Positions 16,837 to 24,779 of a stretch of 64,000 bases of DNA are shown piece by piece (position 1 is the first letter of the stretch; each line of letters opens with the position of its first letter). A model generated the notes under the pieces. It saw nothing but the letters and a program-made list of their open reading frames with translations, searched no databases and was not told the origin of the DNA. The position numbers and the translations under genes were made by a program. Origin of the DNA: Corallococcus carmarthensis (GTDB taxonomy: Bacteria; Myxococcota; Myxococcia; Myxococcales; Myxococcaceae); the NCBI RefSeq assembly GCF_003611695.1, contig NZ_RAWE01000016.1, forward strand, positions 1 through 64,000. Direction: 5' to 3'.

Positions 16837-18099
16837 GTGACGGCTTCCAAGGCGCAGGCCGCGGTGCACGCGGTGTGGAGAATCGAGTCCGCCCGGCTCA
16901 TCGCCGGGCTTGCGCGCATGGTGCGCGACGTGGGGCAGGCGGAGGAGCTCGCGCAGGACGCGCTGGTGGCGGCGTTGGAGAAGTGGCCCGTGTCGGGCGT
17001 GCCGGAGAACCCGGGCGCCTGGCTCATGGCCACCGCGAAGCGCCGCGCCATCGACGAGATGCGCCGGCACAAGCTGCTCGCGCGCAAGCACGAGGAGCTG
17101 GGGCACGGGCTGGAGGAGGCGGAGGTTCCAGACCTGGACGCGGCCCTGGACGACGACGTCGGCGACGACCTGCTGCGCCTCATCTTCACCTCCTGTCACC
17201 CGGTGCTGTCCCCGGAGGCGCGGGTGGCGCTCACGCTGCGGCTGTTGGGTGGCCTGACGACGGATGAGATTGCCCGCGCGTTCCTGGTGCCGGAGCCCAC
17301 GGTGGCCCAGCGCATCGTGCGGGCCAAGCGGACGCTGGCGGAGAAGGGTGTTCCCTTCGAGGTCCCCCGGGGCGAGGAGCTGGCCGCGCGGCTCGGCTCC
17401 GTGCTGGAGGTCATCTACCTCATCTTCAACGAGGGCTATGCCGCGACCGCGGGCGGCGACTGGATGCGTCCGGAGCTCTGCCTGGACGCGCTGCGCCTGG
17501 GCCGCATCCTCGCGGAGCTCGCGCCGGGTGAACCGGAGGTGCACGGGCTGGTGGCGCTGATGGAGATTCAAGCGTCGCGGGCCCGGGCGCGGGTGGGGCC
17601 CTCGGGCGAGCCCGTGCTGCTCCTGGAGCAGAACCGCGCGCTGTGGGATCAGCTCCTCATCCGCCGGGGACTCGCGGCGCTGGAGCGCGCGGAGAAGGCA
17701 GGCGCGCCGGGGCCCTACGCGGTGCAGGCCGCCATCGCCGCCTGCCACGCGCGGGCGCGCACGCCGGAGGCGACGGACTGGCCGCGCATCGCGGCGCTCT
17801 ACGCGCTGCTCGCACAGCTCGCGCCGTCGCCGGTGGTGGAGCTGAACCGCGCCGTGGCCCTGTCGATGGCGTTCGGTCCCGCGGTGGGGCTGGAGCTGGT
17901 GGATCAGCTCATGGCCGAGCCGTCGCTCAAGCACTACCACCTGCTGCCGAGCGTGCGCGGCGACCTGCTCCAGAAGCTGGGGCGGCTCAAGGAAGCCCGC
18001 GCGGAGTTCGAACGGGCGGCGTCGCTCACGCGCAACGCGAAGGAACAGTCGCTGCTGCGTGCACGCGCCGCCGCCTGCTCGAGCGAGCGGCCGTCGTAG
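16837..18099 (+). CDS. ECF42-type RNA polymerase sigma factor with C-terminal TPR-like extension
   Basis: 420 residues, about twice the length of a simple ECF sigma. Region 2: RLIAGLARMVRDVGQAEELA, then NPGAWLMATAKRRAIDEMRR. Region 4: FTSCHPVLSPEARVALTLR, LLGGLTTDEIARAFLVPEPT and VAQRIVRAKRTL. The C-terminal part (about 185-420, with LIFNEGYAAT, PELCLDALRLGRILAELAP and ELNRAVALSMAFGP) is the helical extension typical of the ECF42 group (DUF6596-like). Such sigmas are usually encoded beside DGPF/YCII-domain proteins and lack a classic anti-sigma. No DGPF gene is visible on either side, so this is an orphan copy. The start is GTG at 16837. Confidence 0.9.
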   Translation: MTASKAQAAVHAVWRIESARLIAGLARMVRDVGQAEELAQDALVAALEKWPVSGVPENPGAWLMATAKRRAIDEMRRHKLLARKHEELGHGLEEAEVPDLDAALDDDVGDDLLRLIFTSCHPVLSPEARVALTLRLLGGLTTDEIARAFLVPEPTVAQRIVRAKRTLAEKGVPFEVPRGEELAARLGSVLEVIYLIFNEGYAATAGGDWMRPELCLDALRLGRILAELAPGEPEVHGLVALMEIQASRARARVGPSGEPVLLLEQNRALWDQLLIRRGLAALERAEKAGAPGPYAVQAAIAACHARARTPEATDWPRIAALYALLAQLAPSPVVELNRAVALSMAFGPAVGLELVDQLMAEPSLKHYHLLPSVRGDLLQKLGRLKEARAEFERAASLTRNAKEQSLLRARAAACSSERPS

Positions 18100-18108
18100 T
18101 CCGGCGCG

Positions 18109-18302
18109 CTAGGGGTTGTGGCAGTTGACGAGCTGGATGACGCCAGAGTCCTTCATCCGGTAGTCGAAGTTGTGGCGGCCGGTGCTGTGCGCGGACTCGA
18201 TCCAGAGGGCTTCACGGTGACGGAGAACGGCTCCGCCGCCAGGAGCCACGTCATGGCGAACAGGGACGTCGCGGCACTCAGGAGCAGGGGAGCGGCGGGC
18301 AT
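18109..18302 (-). pseudogene. Small exported-protein gene, apparently frameshifted
   Basis: From the ATG at 18302 the frame gives MPAAPLLLSAATSLFAMTWL, a plausible signal peptide, but it runs into an early stop after about 49 codons. Another frame, entered around 18220, reads EALWIESAHSTGRHNFDYRM followed by KDSGVIQLVNCHNP and a stop at 18109-18111. That second stretch looks like natural protein, not random GC-rich frame. The simplest reading is one short secreted protein broken by an indel. A sequencing error or a chance frame are alternatives. Confidence 0.35.
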
Positions 18303-18338
18303 CCGTGAAGCATACCCGCCCTCCCTCGCGTCACGCGC

Positions 18339-20537
18339 TCAGGGGCGCGGCGACAGCTCCAGGTTGTCGAAGTTCGTGTCCCAGCCGTTGGACGTCGCCA
18401 CGGTGAAGACCGTGCATTGCGTCGTCCAGCTGGGCACCAGGTGCGTCACCTGTCCCGCCGTCAGCGGGAAGGTGAGCGAGGGCAGGTCGAGGCAGCTCAG
18501 CGTGACCGTGGCGCCGGTGTCCCACGTGAAGGCATCCAGGCCCAGGATGCGCCGCTGGCCGAAGATGGACAGGCCGGCCTGGGTGAGGCCGCCGCCGTTG
18601 AACGACACGCTCTTCGTGTCGAACCCGCCCCAGGGCGAGGCGATGTACCAGCGGTTGGTGCCGAAGTGGAGGGGGCCATGCGGGCCGTCGAAGGTCTCGT
18701 CCTGGCCGGGGAAGGTGTCGAAGGTGACGAGGTTGGTGGACGGGCCCACGGGGATGGACAGCGCGTGGGTGTTGTTGCCCGGCACGAAATCCGTCTGCGA
18801 TGACGAGATGGTGGCCTGGCTGGTGAACGTCCCGGCGCTGAAGGGGATGGCCTGCACGTGGATGGTGAAGCTCGCACCCGGCGCCAGGGTGGGGGCGCCA
18901 CACTGCAGGTCACTGAAGAACCCGCAGTGCCCGCCGTTCACCGGCGGCGCGTTCGCCGAGTAGAAGAAGTAGCTCAGGCCGCTGGGGATCGGGACGTCGA
19001 GCACGACGTTGGTGGCGGTCGCCGGGCCCTGGTTCGTCACGGTGATGTCGTAGAAGAGCACGTCGCCGTTGGCGCCCGTGCCGTCGGGGAACGACTGCTG
19101 CACGGACAGGTCCACCGTCGACGGACCGCCAGGCTCCGAGGGGACGAACGTCACGTCCACCCAGAAGTTGGTGTTGAGCCACGCCTCCGTGGGGAACGCG
19201 CTGCCGTTGAGGTTGCGAACGCCGTTGCCAGGGGCCTCCAGGGTGGAGGGCGCGTGCAGCGGCGGCATGTCCACGCCCGCGGTGCTGAAGTAGTACGGGG
19301 TGATGGCATAGCGCCCGCCGGTGGCGAAGTACGACACGACGTAGGTCGTGTTCGCGGTGAGGCTCACCGGCGTGGTGAAGGCCAGCTCGCGCCAGCCGAA
19401 GCCCGTCTCCGCGGGCGTCGTCTCCGTGGTGGCCAGCAGCGTGCCGGTGGCGCTCCACAGGTGGCCCACGTGCGGGCCGGTGTCGGTGCTGCCCTTGTAG
19501 TAGCGGACCTTCGTCACCGTGCCCGCGACGTCCGTGCGGAACTTCACGCCGACCTCCGTGGGGGTGGCGTCGGCGTTCTCGTACTGCGGGTCCCCCGTCA
19601 CGCTGTTCCACAGGCTGCAGGGGTTGCAGGCCATGTTCGCGAGCGTGGTGGCGGTGACGACCGCGGAGTCCGCGCTGAGGTTGCCGGCGGCGTCACGGCC
19701 GCGCACGGTGTAGTTGTAAGCGGTGGAGGGCGTCAGGCCGGTGTCGCGGTAGCGCACGGTGGTGCCGGGCAGCTCCGCGATGAGCTGGCTGTTCCGGTAC
19801 ACCAGGTGCGCGCGGGCGTTGCCCTGCGTCTCGCCACTGCCGTCCACGGATGCGTACCAGGTCAGGTCGATGGCGGTGGACGAGCTGGGCGTTCCCGCGA
19901 CGTTGGTGGGTGCGCGCGGCGCCGTGGTGTCGTTGGGCTGGAAGGCCACGTCCACCCAGTAGTTGCTCGCGTTGAACGTGCTGGTGGGGAAGCCGCTGGT
20001 GCCATAGCGGTAGAGGCCATTGGTGGTGGCCTCGGCGTGCAGGGGCGGCGCATCCAGCGCGGACGCGAACCCATTGCCCGTCACGGCGTAGTGCCCCGCG
20101 GGCGCGTAGTACGAGACGACGTAGTTCGTGTCGGCGGCGATGGTGACCGGCGAGGCGAACCGCGCCTCCTGCCAGCCGGAGGCTGTCTCGCTCTGGAAGG
20201 TGACGGTGGCCAGCAGGGAGCCGGAGGCCGTCCACAGGTTGCCGGTGTGCGTGCCCGTGTTGCCCGCGCCCTTGTAGAAGCGCAGGCCCATGATCCGCCC
20301 GGGCGCGTCGCTGCGGAAGCGCACGCCCAGCTCCACCGCGCCGCTGTCGTCCGCGGCCGCCACGGCCGGGAGCGCGGTGGTGCCCAGCAGCGAACGCTCA
20401 CCGGCCAGCAGCGGCTGCGCGGCCGACGTGGCCTCCGGTGTCTCTTGCGTGGGCGGTTCAGCGGGAGCACAGCCCGTCTGAATCCAGGTGAAACCCAGCA
20501 CGAACGTCGTGACCCATCGTGATGCATGTCGAAGCAC
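18339..20537 (-). CDS. Large surface lipoprotein with two DUF4082-like domains, fibronectin III and DUF11-like repeat
   Basis: 732 residues from a GTG start (20537) with AAGGAG six bases upstream. The signal WVTTFVLGFTWIQTGC ends in lipobox Q-T-G-C. Two related beta domains (DUF4082 type) are at about 60-200 and 315-455: each has ELGVRFRSDAPGRIMGLRFY or EVGVKFRTDVAGTVTKVRYY, a G-x-L-W strand (TGNLWTASG; VGHLWSATG) and a YVVSYYAPAGHYAVT-like strand. Between them is a fibronectin III repeat (LTWYASVDGSGETQGNARAH). A DUF11-like repeat follows (DVLFYDITVTNQGPATATNV), then a C-terminal beta domain. The make-up suggests a carbohydrate- or surface-binding lipoprotein; no catalytic motif is visible. 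Confidence 0.8.
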   Translation of the reverse strand: MLRHASRWVTTFVLGFTWIQTGCAPAEPPTQETPEATSAAQPLLAGERSLLGTTALPAVAAADDSGAVELGVRFRSDAPGRIMGLRFYKGAGNTGTHTGNLWTASGSLLATVTFQSETASGWQEARFASPVTIAADTNYVVSYYAPAGHYAVTGNGFASALDAPPLHAEATTNGLYRYGTSGFPTSTFNASNYWVDVAFQPNDTTAPRAPTNVAGTPSSSTAIDLTWYASVDGSGETQGNARAHLVYRNSQLIAELPGTTVRYRDTGLTPSTAYNYTVRGRDAAGNLSADSAVVTATTLANMACNPCSLWNSVTGDPQYENADATPTEVGVKFRTDVAGTVTKVRYYKGSTDTGPHVGHLWSATGTLLATTETTPAETGFGWRELAFTTPVSLTANTTYVVSYFATGGRYAITPYYFSTAGVDMPPLHAPSTLEAPGNGVRNLNGSAFPTEAWLNTNFWVDVTFVPSEPGGPSTVDLSVQQSFPDGTGANGDVLFYDITVTNQGPATATNVVLDVPIPSGLSYFFYSANAPPVNGGHCGFFSDLQCGAPTLAPGASFTIHVQAIPFSAGTFTSQATISSSQTDFVPGNNTHALSIPVGPSTNLVTFDTFPGQDETFDGPHGPLHFGTNRWYIASPWGGFDTKSVSFNGGGLTQAGLSIFGQRRILGLDAFTWDTGATVTLSCLDLPSLTFPLTAGQVTHLVPSWTTQCTVFTVATSNGWDTNFDNLELSPRP

Positions 20538-20644
20538 GTCGGACTCCTTGTCTGTGAAAACCGGCGTTGGCTTCGCATGTCGTCAACCCGGAATTCAAGC
20601 GTTCCAAGGACGGTTGACATTTCTCGCAGGGCTGACGGCAAAGC

Positions 20645-21388
20645 TCAGGGCGTTCGGGACAATTCCGCCAGGAATTGAAACAGCGCCGTTTGTTCATGAG
20701 GCCGTGCCAGCAGCCACGTGTGGCCCAGGCCGGGCACCTCGCGCGAGTCCAGCCTCAGCCCTGCCGCACGCCAGGATTCACGCGCCGTCCGCCACAGGGG
20801 CGCGCTGCCATCTGTTTCACCGATGAATGACAGGATGGGCACTCGCGCGTGAGCGGAGCTGGTGGGCGGGGTGTGTTCATCGCCGCGTGACAGGCGCGGG
20901 GCACCGGCGATCAGGACCAGTGCGCCGAAGGACTCGGGGCGCGCCGCCCACAGCTCCAGCGCCATCTGCGCGCCCGCGCTGAAGCCCAGCAGCACCGGCC
21001 GTTCCGCATCCACGCCAGGGACGCGAGCCACCTCCGGCAGCGTGCCGAGCATCATCCGGTTGGCGTCCGCGCCACTCCAGCCCTGCGCGTGCTCACAGGG
21101 GAACGTGAGCAGCGCGAAGCCTTGGGCCTCGAAGGAACTGGCCAGGGGTTCCACCAGCGTCAGGCCATCCGTGCCCGTCGGATGCAGCCACACCACCAGC
21201 CGGTGCGGGTGTTCCGGCGTGGCCTGTCCGGAGACGAAGAGGCGGTAGGGCAGGCCGTTCGCGGGCGCGCCCGTCCGCGTCGGCGTGGACGGCTCCATGG
21301 GCGCGCGGGACTCGGGGGCCACGGAGGCGCACGCGGTGGCCAGGGCCACGGCGAGGAGGGCAGGCAGGGGGGCGCGGCAGGGCTTCAT
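20645..21388 (-). CDS. Alpha/beta hydrolase lipoprotein (carboxylesterase/phospholipase-like)
   Basis: 247 residues. The signal MKPCRAPLPALLAVALATAC ends in lipobox A-T-A-C. The hydrolase core: YRLFVSGQATPEHPHRLVVW, LVVWLHPTGTDG (oxyanion region), PVLLGFSAGAQMALELWAAR with nucleophile Ser in G-F-S-A-G, FIGETDGSAPL (Asp) and VPGLGHTWLLA (His). The triad order fits the phospholipase/carboxylesterase (PF02230) or dienelactone hydrolase groups. It is likely an envelope-bound esterase. It is flanked by the DUF4082 lipoprotein and a DUF2007 membrane protein, all on the same strand but with gaps, so not clearly an operon. Confidence 0.82.
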   Translation of the reverse strand: MKPCRAPLPALLAVALATACASVAPESRAPMEPSTPTRTGAPANGLPYRLFVSGQATPEHPHRLVVWLHPTGTDGLTLVEPLASSFEAQGFALLTFPCEHAQGWSGADANRMMLGTLPEVARVPGVDAERPVLLGFSAGAQMALELWAARPESFGALVLIAGAPRLSRGDEHTPPTSSAHARVPILSFIGETDGSAPLWRTARESWRAAGLRLDSREVPGLGHTWLLARPHEQTALFQFLAELSRTP

Positions 21389-21442
21389 TCCTGGAAGGCT
21401 GCCACGCCACCGGGGGCTCGCGCCCGGAAGGGCAGGACGGCT

Positions 21443-22021
21443 TCAGCGCAGCAGCGCGTTGAGCGCGCCCGCGAGCATGATCACGAAGAGCGGCCCGAAC
21501 ATGAAGAGCAGGATCACCCACGCGACGACCTTGCGCTTCCGGCCGCGCTGGACCCGGGCGCCTGAACCCTTGCGGTCGGAGCAGTCCTCACAGAGACCGG
21601 TGCTGGCGCCATCGCAGCTGGCGCACAGGAAGGTGCCGCACCGCTCACAGGTCCGCGTGGCGCGCTGGCCATGCACCGCGCAGTGGGCGTCCTCGGAATC
21701 GGGGTCCGGCGTCGCGCCGGGGCCGCTTCCGGACGGCTCCTCTTGCGGCACGCTCCGGAGCAACTCGCGGGCGCGCTCCAGCTCCCCGGACGGGACCAGG
21801 ACCCTCAGCTCGATGAAGGCCCCGGCCACGCCCAGCATCGACCGGTGCTGCTCGCCCTGGACGAGGCACGGGATGCCGTTCGCTTCGAGCAGCCCCCGCA
21901 CGAGCGCGGCCTCGGATTCGTCGCCGCAGGACGTGAGCAGCTGGAAGTCGTGATCGGGGATTCCCAAGAAGGGCTCCGCTCCGGTGGGGGCCCCCCAGGG
22001 GCCTGTAGGCGTTGGCTGCAC
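21443..22021 (-). CDS. DUF2007-like protein with zinc-finger and C-terminal membrane helix
   Basis: 192 residues. Residues about 25-92 (FQLLTSCGDESEAALVRGLL, LVPSGELERARELLRS) match the DUF2007 ('putative signal transducing') fold. A Pro/Ser linker leads to a Cys/His cluster (CAVHGQRATRTCERCGTFLC, then ASCDGASTGLCEDC), spaced like a B-box or zinc-ribbon metal site. After a basic stretch (RGRKRK) comes one membrane helix (VVAWVILLFMFGPLFVIMLA). Topology is probably cytosolic N-terminal domains anchored to the inner membrane. Function is unknown. Confidence 0.75.
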   Translation of the reverse strand: MQPTPTGPWGAPTGAEPFLGIPDHDFQLLTSCGDESEAALVRGLLEANGIPCLVQGEQHRSMLGVAGAFIELRVLVPSGELERARELLRSVPQEEPSGSGPGATPDPDSEDAHCAVHGQRATRTCERCGTFLCASCDGASTGLCEDCSDRKGSGARVQRGRKRKVVAWVILLFMFGPLFVIMLAGALNALLR

Positions 22022-22190
22022 ACGAGTCTCCCGCAGGACTCAAGCCCCGGGCAAACCGGCCGTTTTTCCTCGGGAACGCACCGTGCCTTCACGCTCCGCG
22101 AAGGAGGTTCCACTGCACGACATTCACCAGTCGGTGGGCGGCCCGCGGGGGGTTGTGGGCCCGGGGTGCGTGCCTAGCTTGCCCGCGTCC

Positions 22191-23330
22191 ATGACGAACG
22201 AAATGCACCCGACGGCGCGGCCTACGCGCGTGGCTCACGTGATGTATGGCCTGGAGATGGGCGGACTGGAACAGCTGGTGGTCCGGCTGTCCCAGCATGG
22301 CCGCGAGCGGGGCATTGAATCCGTGGTGCTGGCCCTGGGGCCGGACGGTCCGGTGCGCGAGCTGCTCCAGCGCGCCAACGTCCCCACGGTGTGGCTGGGA
22401 GGCCTCGCGGGCATGACGCCCACGGCCATCCGCCGGCTGGCCCAGGAGGTGGACGCCTTTGGCGCCGACGTGGTCCACGGTCACGACGTGGGGCCCTGGC
22501 TCAACGCCGTCGCCACCCGGACGCTGCGTCCGCGCACGCCCGTGATGGGCACCTTCCATCAGACGGTGGAGCCGCAGGGCAAGCTGCGCCCCGCGGCGAT
22601 GGCCGCCGCCATGTTCACCCAGTCCCTGGTCGCGTGCGGCAGTGAAGTGCGCGCCAGCCTGGAGCGCTGGAGCCCGAAGCTGCTCTCCAACGTGGTCACC
22701 ATCGAGAACGGCGTGCCGCTGGAGGTCGCCACGGGCGAAGCGGCCCGCCGGAGCGCACGCGAGCGCCTGGGCCTTCCCCAGGACGCCACCGTGGTGGGCT
22801 ACCTGGGCCGCCTCTCCGAGGAGAAGGGCCCGGACCTGCTGGTGGACGCCTTCCTGCGCCACTTCGCGGACGCGAAGGACACGCACCTGGTGATGATTGG
22901 CCCGGGCCCCATGGAGGCCTCGCTGCGCGCTCGCGCCGCCGCGTCTCCGCTGGCCGGACGGGTGCACTTCACCGGCGCGCTGTTGGAGGCAAGCAAGCTG
23001 CTGCCCGCGTTCGACGTCTACGTTCAGCCGTCCCGCCGCGAGGGCCGCTCGCTGTCGCTGCTGGAGGCGATGGCCGTGGGCCTGCCCACGGTGTCGCATG
23101 CCATCCCGGCCATCCGCGAGGTGCACCGCGATGGCCAGACCGCGCTCCTGGTGCCGTCCGGGGACGTGGATGCGCTCGGCGGCGCGGTGAAGCGCCTGGC
23201 TCACGACTCGGAGCTGCGTTCGCGTCTGGGTGAGGCCGCGAAGCGCGAGGCGCAGCGCTATTCGCTGTCCACCATGGTGGACACGTACGCGAAGCTCTAC
23301 CGGGGTGCCGCGGCTCGCGCCCAGGCGTGA
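22191..23330 (+). CDS. GT4-family glycosyltransferase
   Basis: 379 residues. The N-terminal Rossmann half begins RVAHVMYGLEMGGLEQLVVR, with the GGLE loop typical of GT4 enzymes that bind acceptor; the GT-B C-terminal half has VVGYLGRLSEEKGPDLLVDA and the donor-binding stretch PSRREGRSLSLLEAMAVGLP. It transfers a sugar from a nucleotide donor, probably to a lipid-linked or surface polysaccharide. The ATG at 22191 follows a weak ribosome site; longer frames upstream read through non-coding sequence. The next glycosyltransferase starts inside the stop codon (GTGA overlap), so the pair is translationally coupled. Confidence 0.88.
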   Translation: MTNEMHPTARPTRVAHVMYGLEMGGLEQLVVRLSQHGRERGIESVVLALGPDGPVRELLQRANVPTVWLGGLAGMTPTAIRRLAQEVDAFGADVVHGHDVGPWLNAVATRTLRPRTPVMGTFHQTVEPQGKLRPAAMAAAMFTQSLVACGSEVRASLERWSPKLLSNVVTIENGVPLEVATGEAARRSARERLGLPQDATVVGYLGRLSEEKGPDLLVDAFLRHFADAKDTHLVMIGPGPMEASLRARAAASPLAGRVHFTGALLEASKLLPAFDVYVQPSRREGRSLSLLEAMAVGLPTVSHAIPAIREVHRDGQTALLVPSGDVDALGGAVKRLAHDSELRSRLGEAAKREAQRYSLSTMVDTYAKLYRGAAARAQA

Positions 23331-24487
23331 GCGGCACGGGAGATTCACGGGTGCCGCACTCCACCATCCTCCATGTGCGCAGCACGTGCGGCCTGTATGG
23401 CGCGGAGCGGGCGTTGCTGTCGCTGGCCGCGTCGACGCCGTCGCCGTGGCGGGCGCAGGTGTGCAGCCTCGTTTCGCCCGGAAGGGTGGACGTGCTGTCG
23501 GGCGCGGCGCGCGAGCAGGGACTGGACGCGCTGACGCTGGAGGTGCCCGGCCGCTTCAGCGCGATGGCCGTGGCGACGCTCGCCTCGGAGGTCCGCCGGC
23601 GGGGCGTGGGGTTGCTGCACGCGCATGACTACAAGTCGCTCACGTTGGGCGCGGCCGCGAGCGCGCTCGCCGGAGTGCCGCTGGTGGCCACGTACCACGG
23701 GGACACCGGTGCCACGCCCGCGTTGATCGCCTACGAGGGGCTGGCGCGCGTGCTGGGCAACTGCACGAGCGCGGTGGCCGCGGTGTCGCGCGAGCTGACC
23801 GCGCGCCTGCGTCGCTACGTCCACCGCTCGCCGGTGGTCTACATCCCCAACGCGCTGCCGCTCGCGGATGCGTGCACGGAGGAGGAACGGCTCCAGGCCC
23901 GCGAGGCGCTGGGGCTCGCGCCGGAGGGGTCCGTCATCGCGCTGGTCGGGCGCCTGTCGGTGGAGAAGGGCCCGCAGGTGCTCCTGGACGCGATGCAGCG
24001 GCTGGCCCGGACGCCGGGCGCCACGGTGCCCACGCTGCTGCTGGTGGGCGATGGCCCGCTGCGCGAGTCATTGGAGGCGCAGGCGCAGGGGCTGCCGGTG
24101 CGCTTCCTGGGTTTCCGTTCCGAGGTGCGCAGCGTGTACGCGGCGGCGGACGCGGTGGTGATGCCGTCCCTGCGGGAAGGCATGCCGCTGGTCGCGCTGG
24201 AGGCGATGGCGCTGGGACGGCCGCTGGTGGCGTCCGGCGTCGGAGAGCTGCCCCACGTGCTGGGCACGGGGCGTGGGCTCGTGGTGCCGCCGGGCGACGC
24301 GGGCACGCTGGCCTCGGCGCTCGCGGGACTGCTGGCGGCTCCCGGTTGGCGCACGCGGATGGCGGAGGCCGCGCGCGAGTACGTCGTGGCCCACCACGCA
24401 CCGGAGCGGATGGCGGAGCGTTACATCGAATCCCTCTACCTGCCCGCCCTCGTGGCTCCGCGCGAAGCGCAAGTCGCGGCCGGGTAG
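23327..24487 (+). CDS. GT4-family glycosyltransferase, coupled to the preceding one
   Basis: 386 residues from a GTG that overlaps the previous stop by four bases. STILHVRSTCGLYGAERALL is the N-terminal strand and acceptor loop; VIALVGRLSVEKGPQVLLDA, TLLLVGDGPLRESLEAQ and PSLREGMPLVALEAMALGRP (with the donor-phosphate Glu) are the GT4 C-terminal features. It is a homologue of the upstream gene, and the two probably add successive sugars to the same surface glycan. No polymerase, flippase or other glycan genes are seen in the immediate vicinity besides the convergent glycosyltransferase at 24780-26024. Confidence 0.88.
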   Translation: MSGTGDSRVPHSTILHVRSTCGLYGAERALLSLAASTPSPWRAQVCSLVSPGRVDVLSGAAREQGLDALTLEVPGRFSAMAVATLASEVRRRGVGLLHAHDYKSLTLGAAASALAGVPLVATYHGDTGATPALIAYEGLARVLGNCTSAVAAVSRELTARLRRYVHRSPVVYIPNALPLADACTEEERLQAREALGLAPEGSVIALVGRLSVEKGPQVLLDAMQRLARTPGATVPTLLLVGDGPLRESLEAQAQGLPVRFLGFRSEVRSVYAAADAVVMPSLREGMPLVALEAMALGRPLVASGVGELPHVLGTGRGLVVPPGDAGTLASALAGLLAAPGWRTRMAEAAREYVVAHHAPERMAERYIESLYLPALVAPREAQVAAG

Positions 24488-24571
24488 AGGGCAGCCGAAG
24501 CATCAGCGCCTGCCGGAATCCGCATTGGCACGGCCATGCCGTGACCCCTCCCGCCCGACGCGGCCCCAGCT

Positions 24572-24742
24572 GGTCCGACAGTCGGACCGGTTTCTGGGCG
24601 TTCTTCACGGCAGGGGCGCCGGCCGCGGTCGTCCCAACGGGTCCGACCGTCGGACAGGTTCGTGCGGTGCGCCCCGGACGGGGCGACCCGGCTGGGTTCC
24701 CACCTGCTCATCCATGGGGACTGCCTTCAGGTCCGAAGGACC
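24572..24742. repeat. Cluster of short GGTCC palindromes between convergent glycosyltransferase genes
   Basis: The 292-bp gap between two convergent stop codons (24487, 24780) holds no gene. It has GGTCCGACAGTCGGACC (24572-24588, perfect), GGTCCGACCGTCGGACA (24640-24656, differing at the centre and at one end) and GGTCC-GAA-GGACC (24730-24742). The first two are 68 bp apart centre to centre. They could be serial terminators for both strands, REP-like elements or protein sites. Confidence 0.6.
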
Positions 24743-24779
24743 GGGCGTGCGGCGGAAGCCCACCGCACGCCTGGATGGC

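Noticed and set aside
24572-24742. Palindromes as ends of an insertion sequence
   Set aside because: No transposase, no target duplication and no coding remnant between them.
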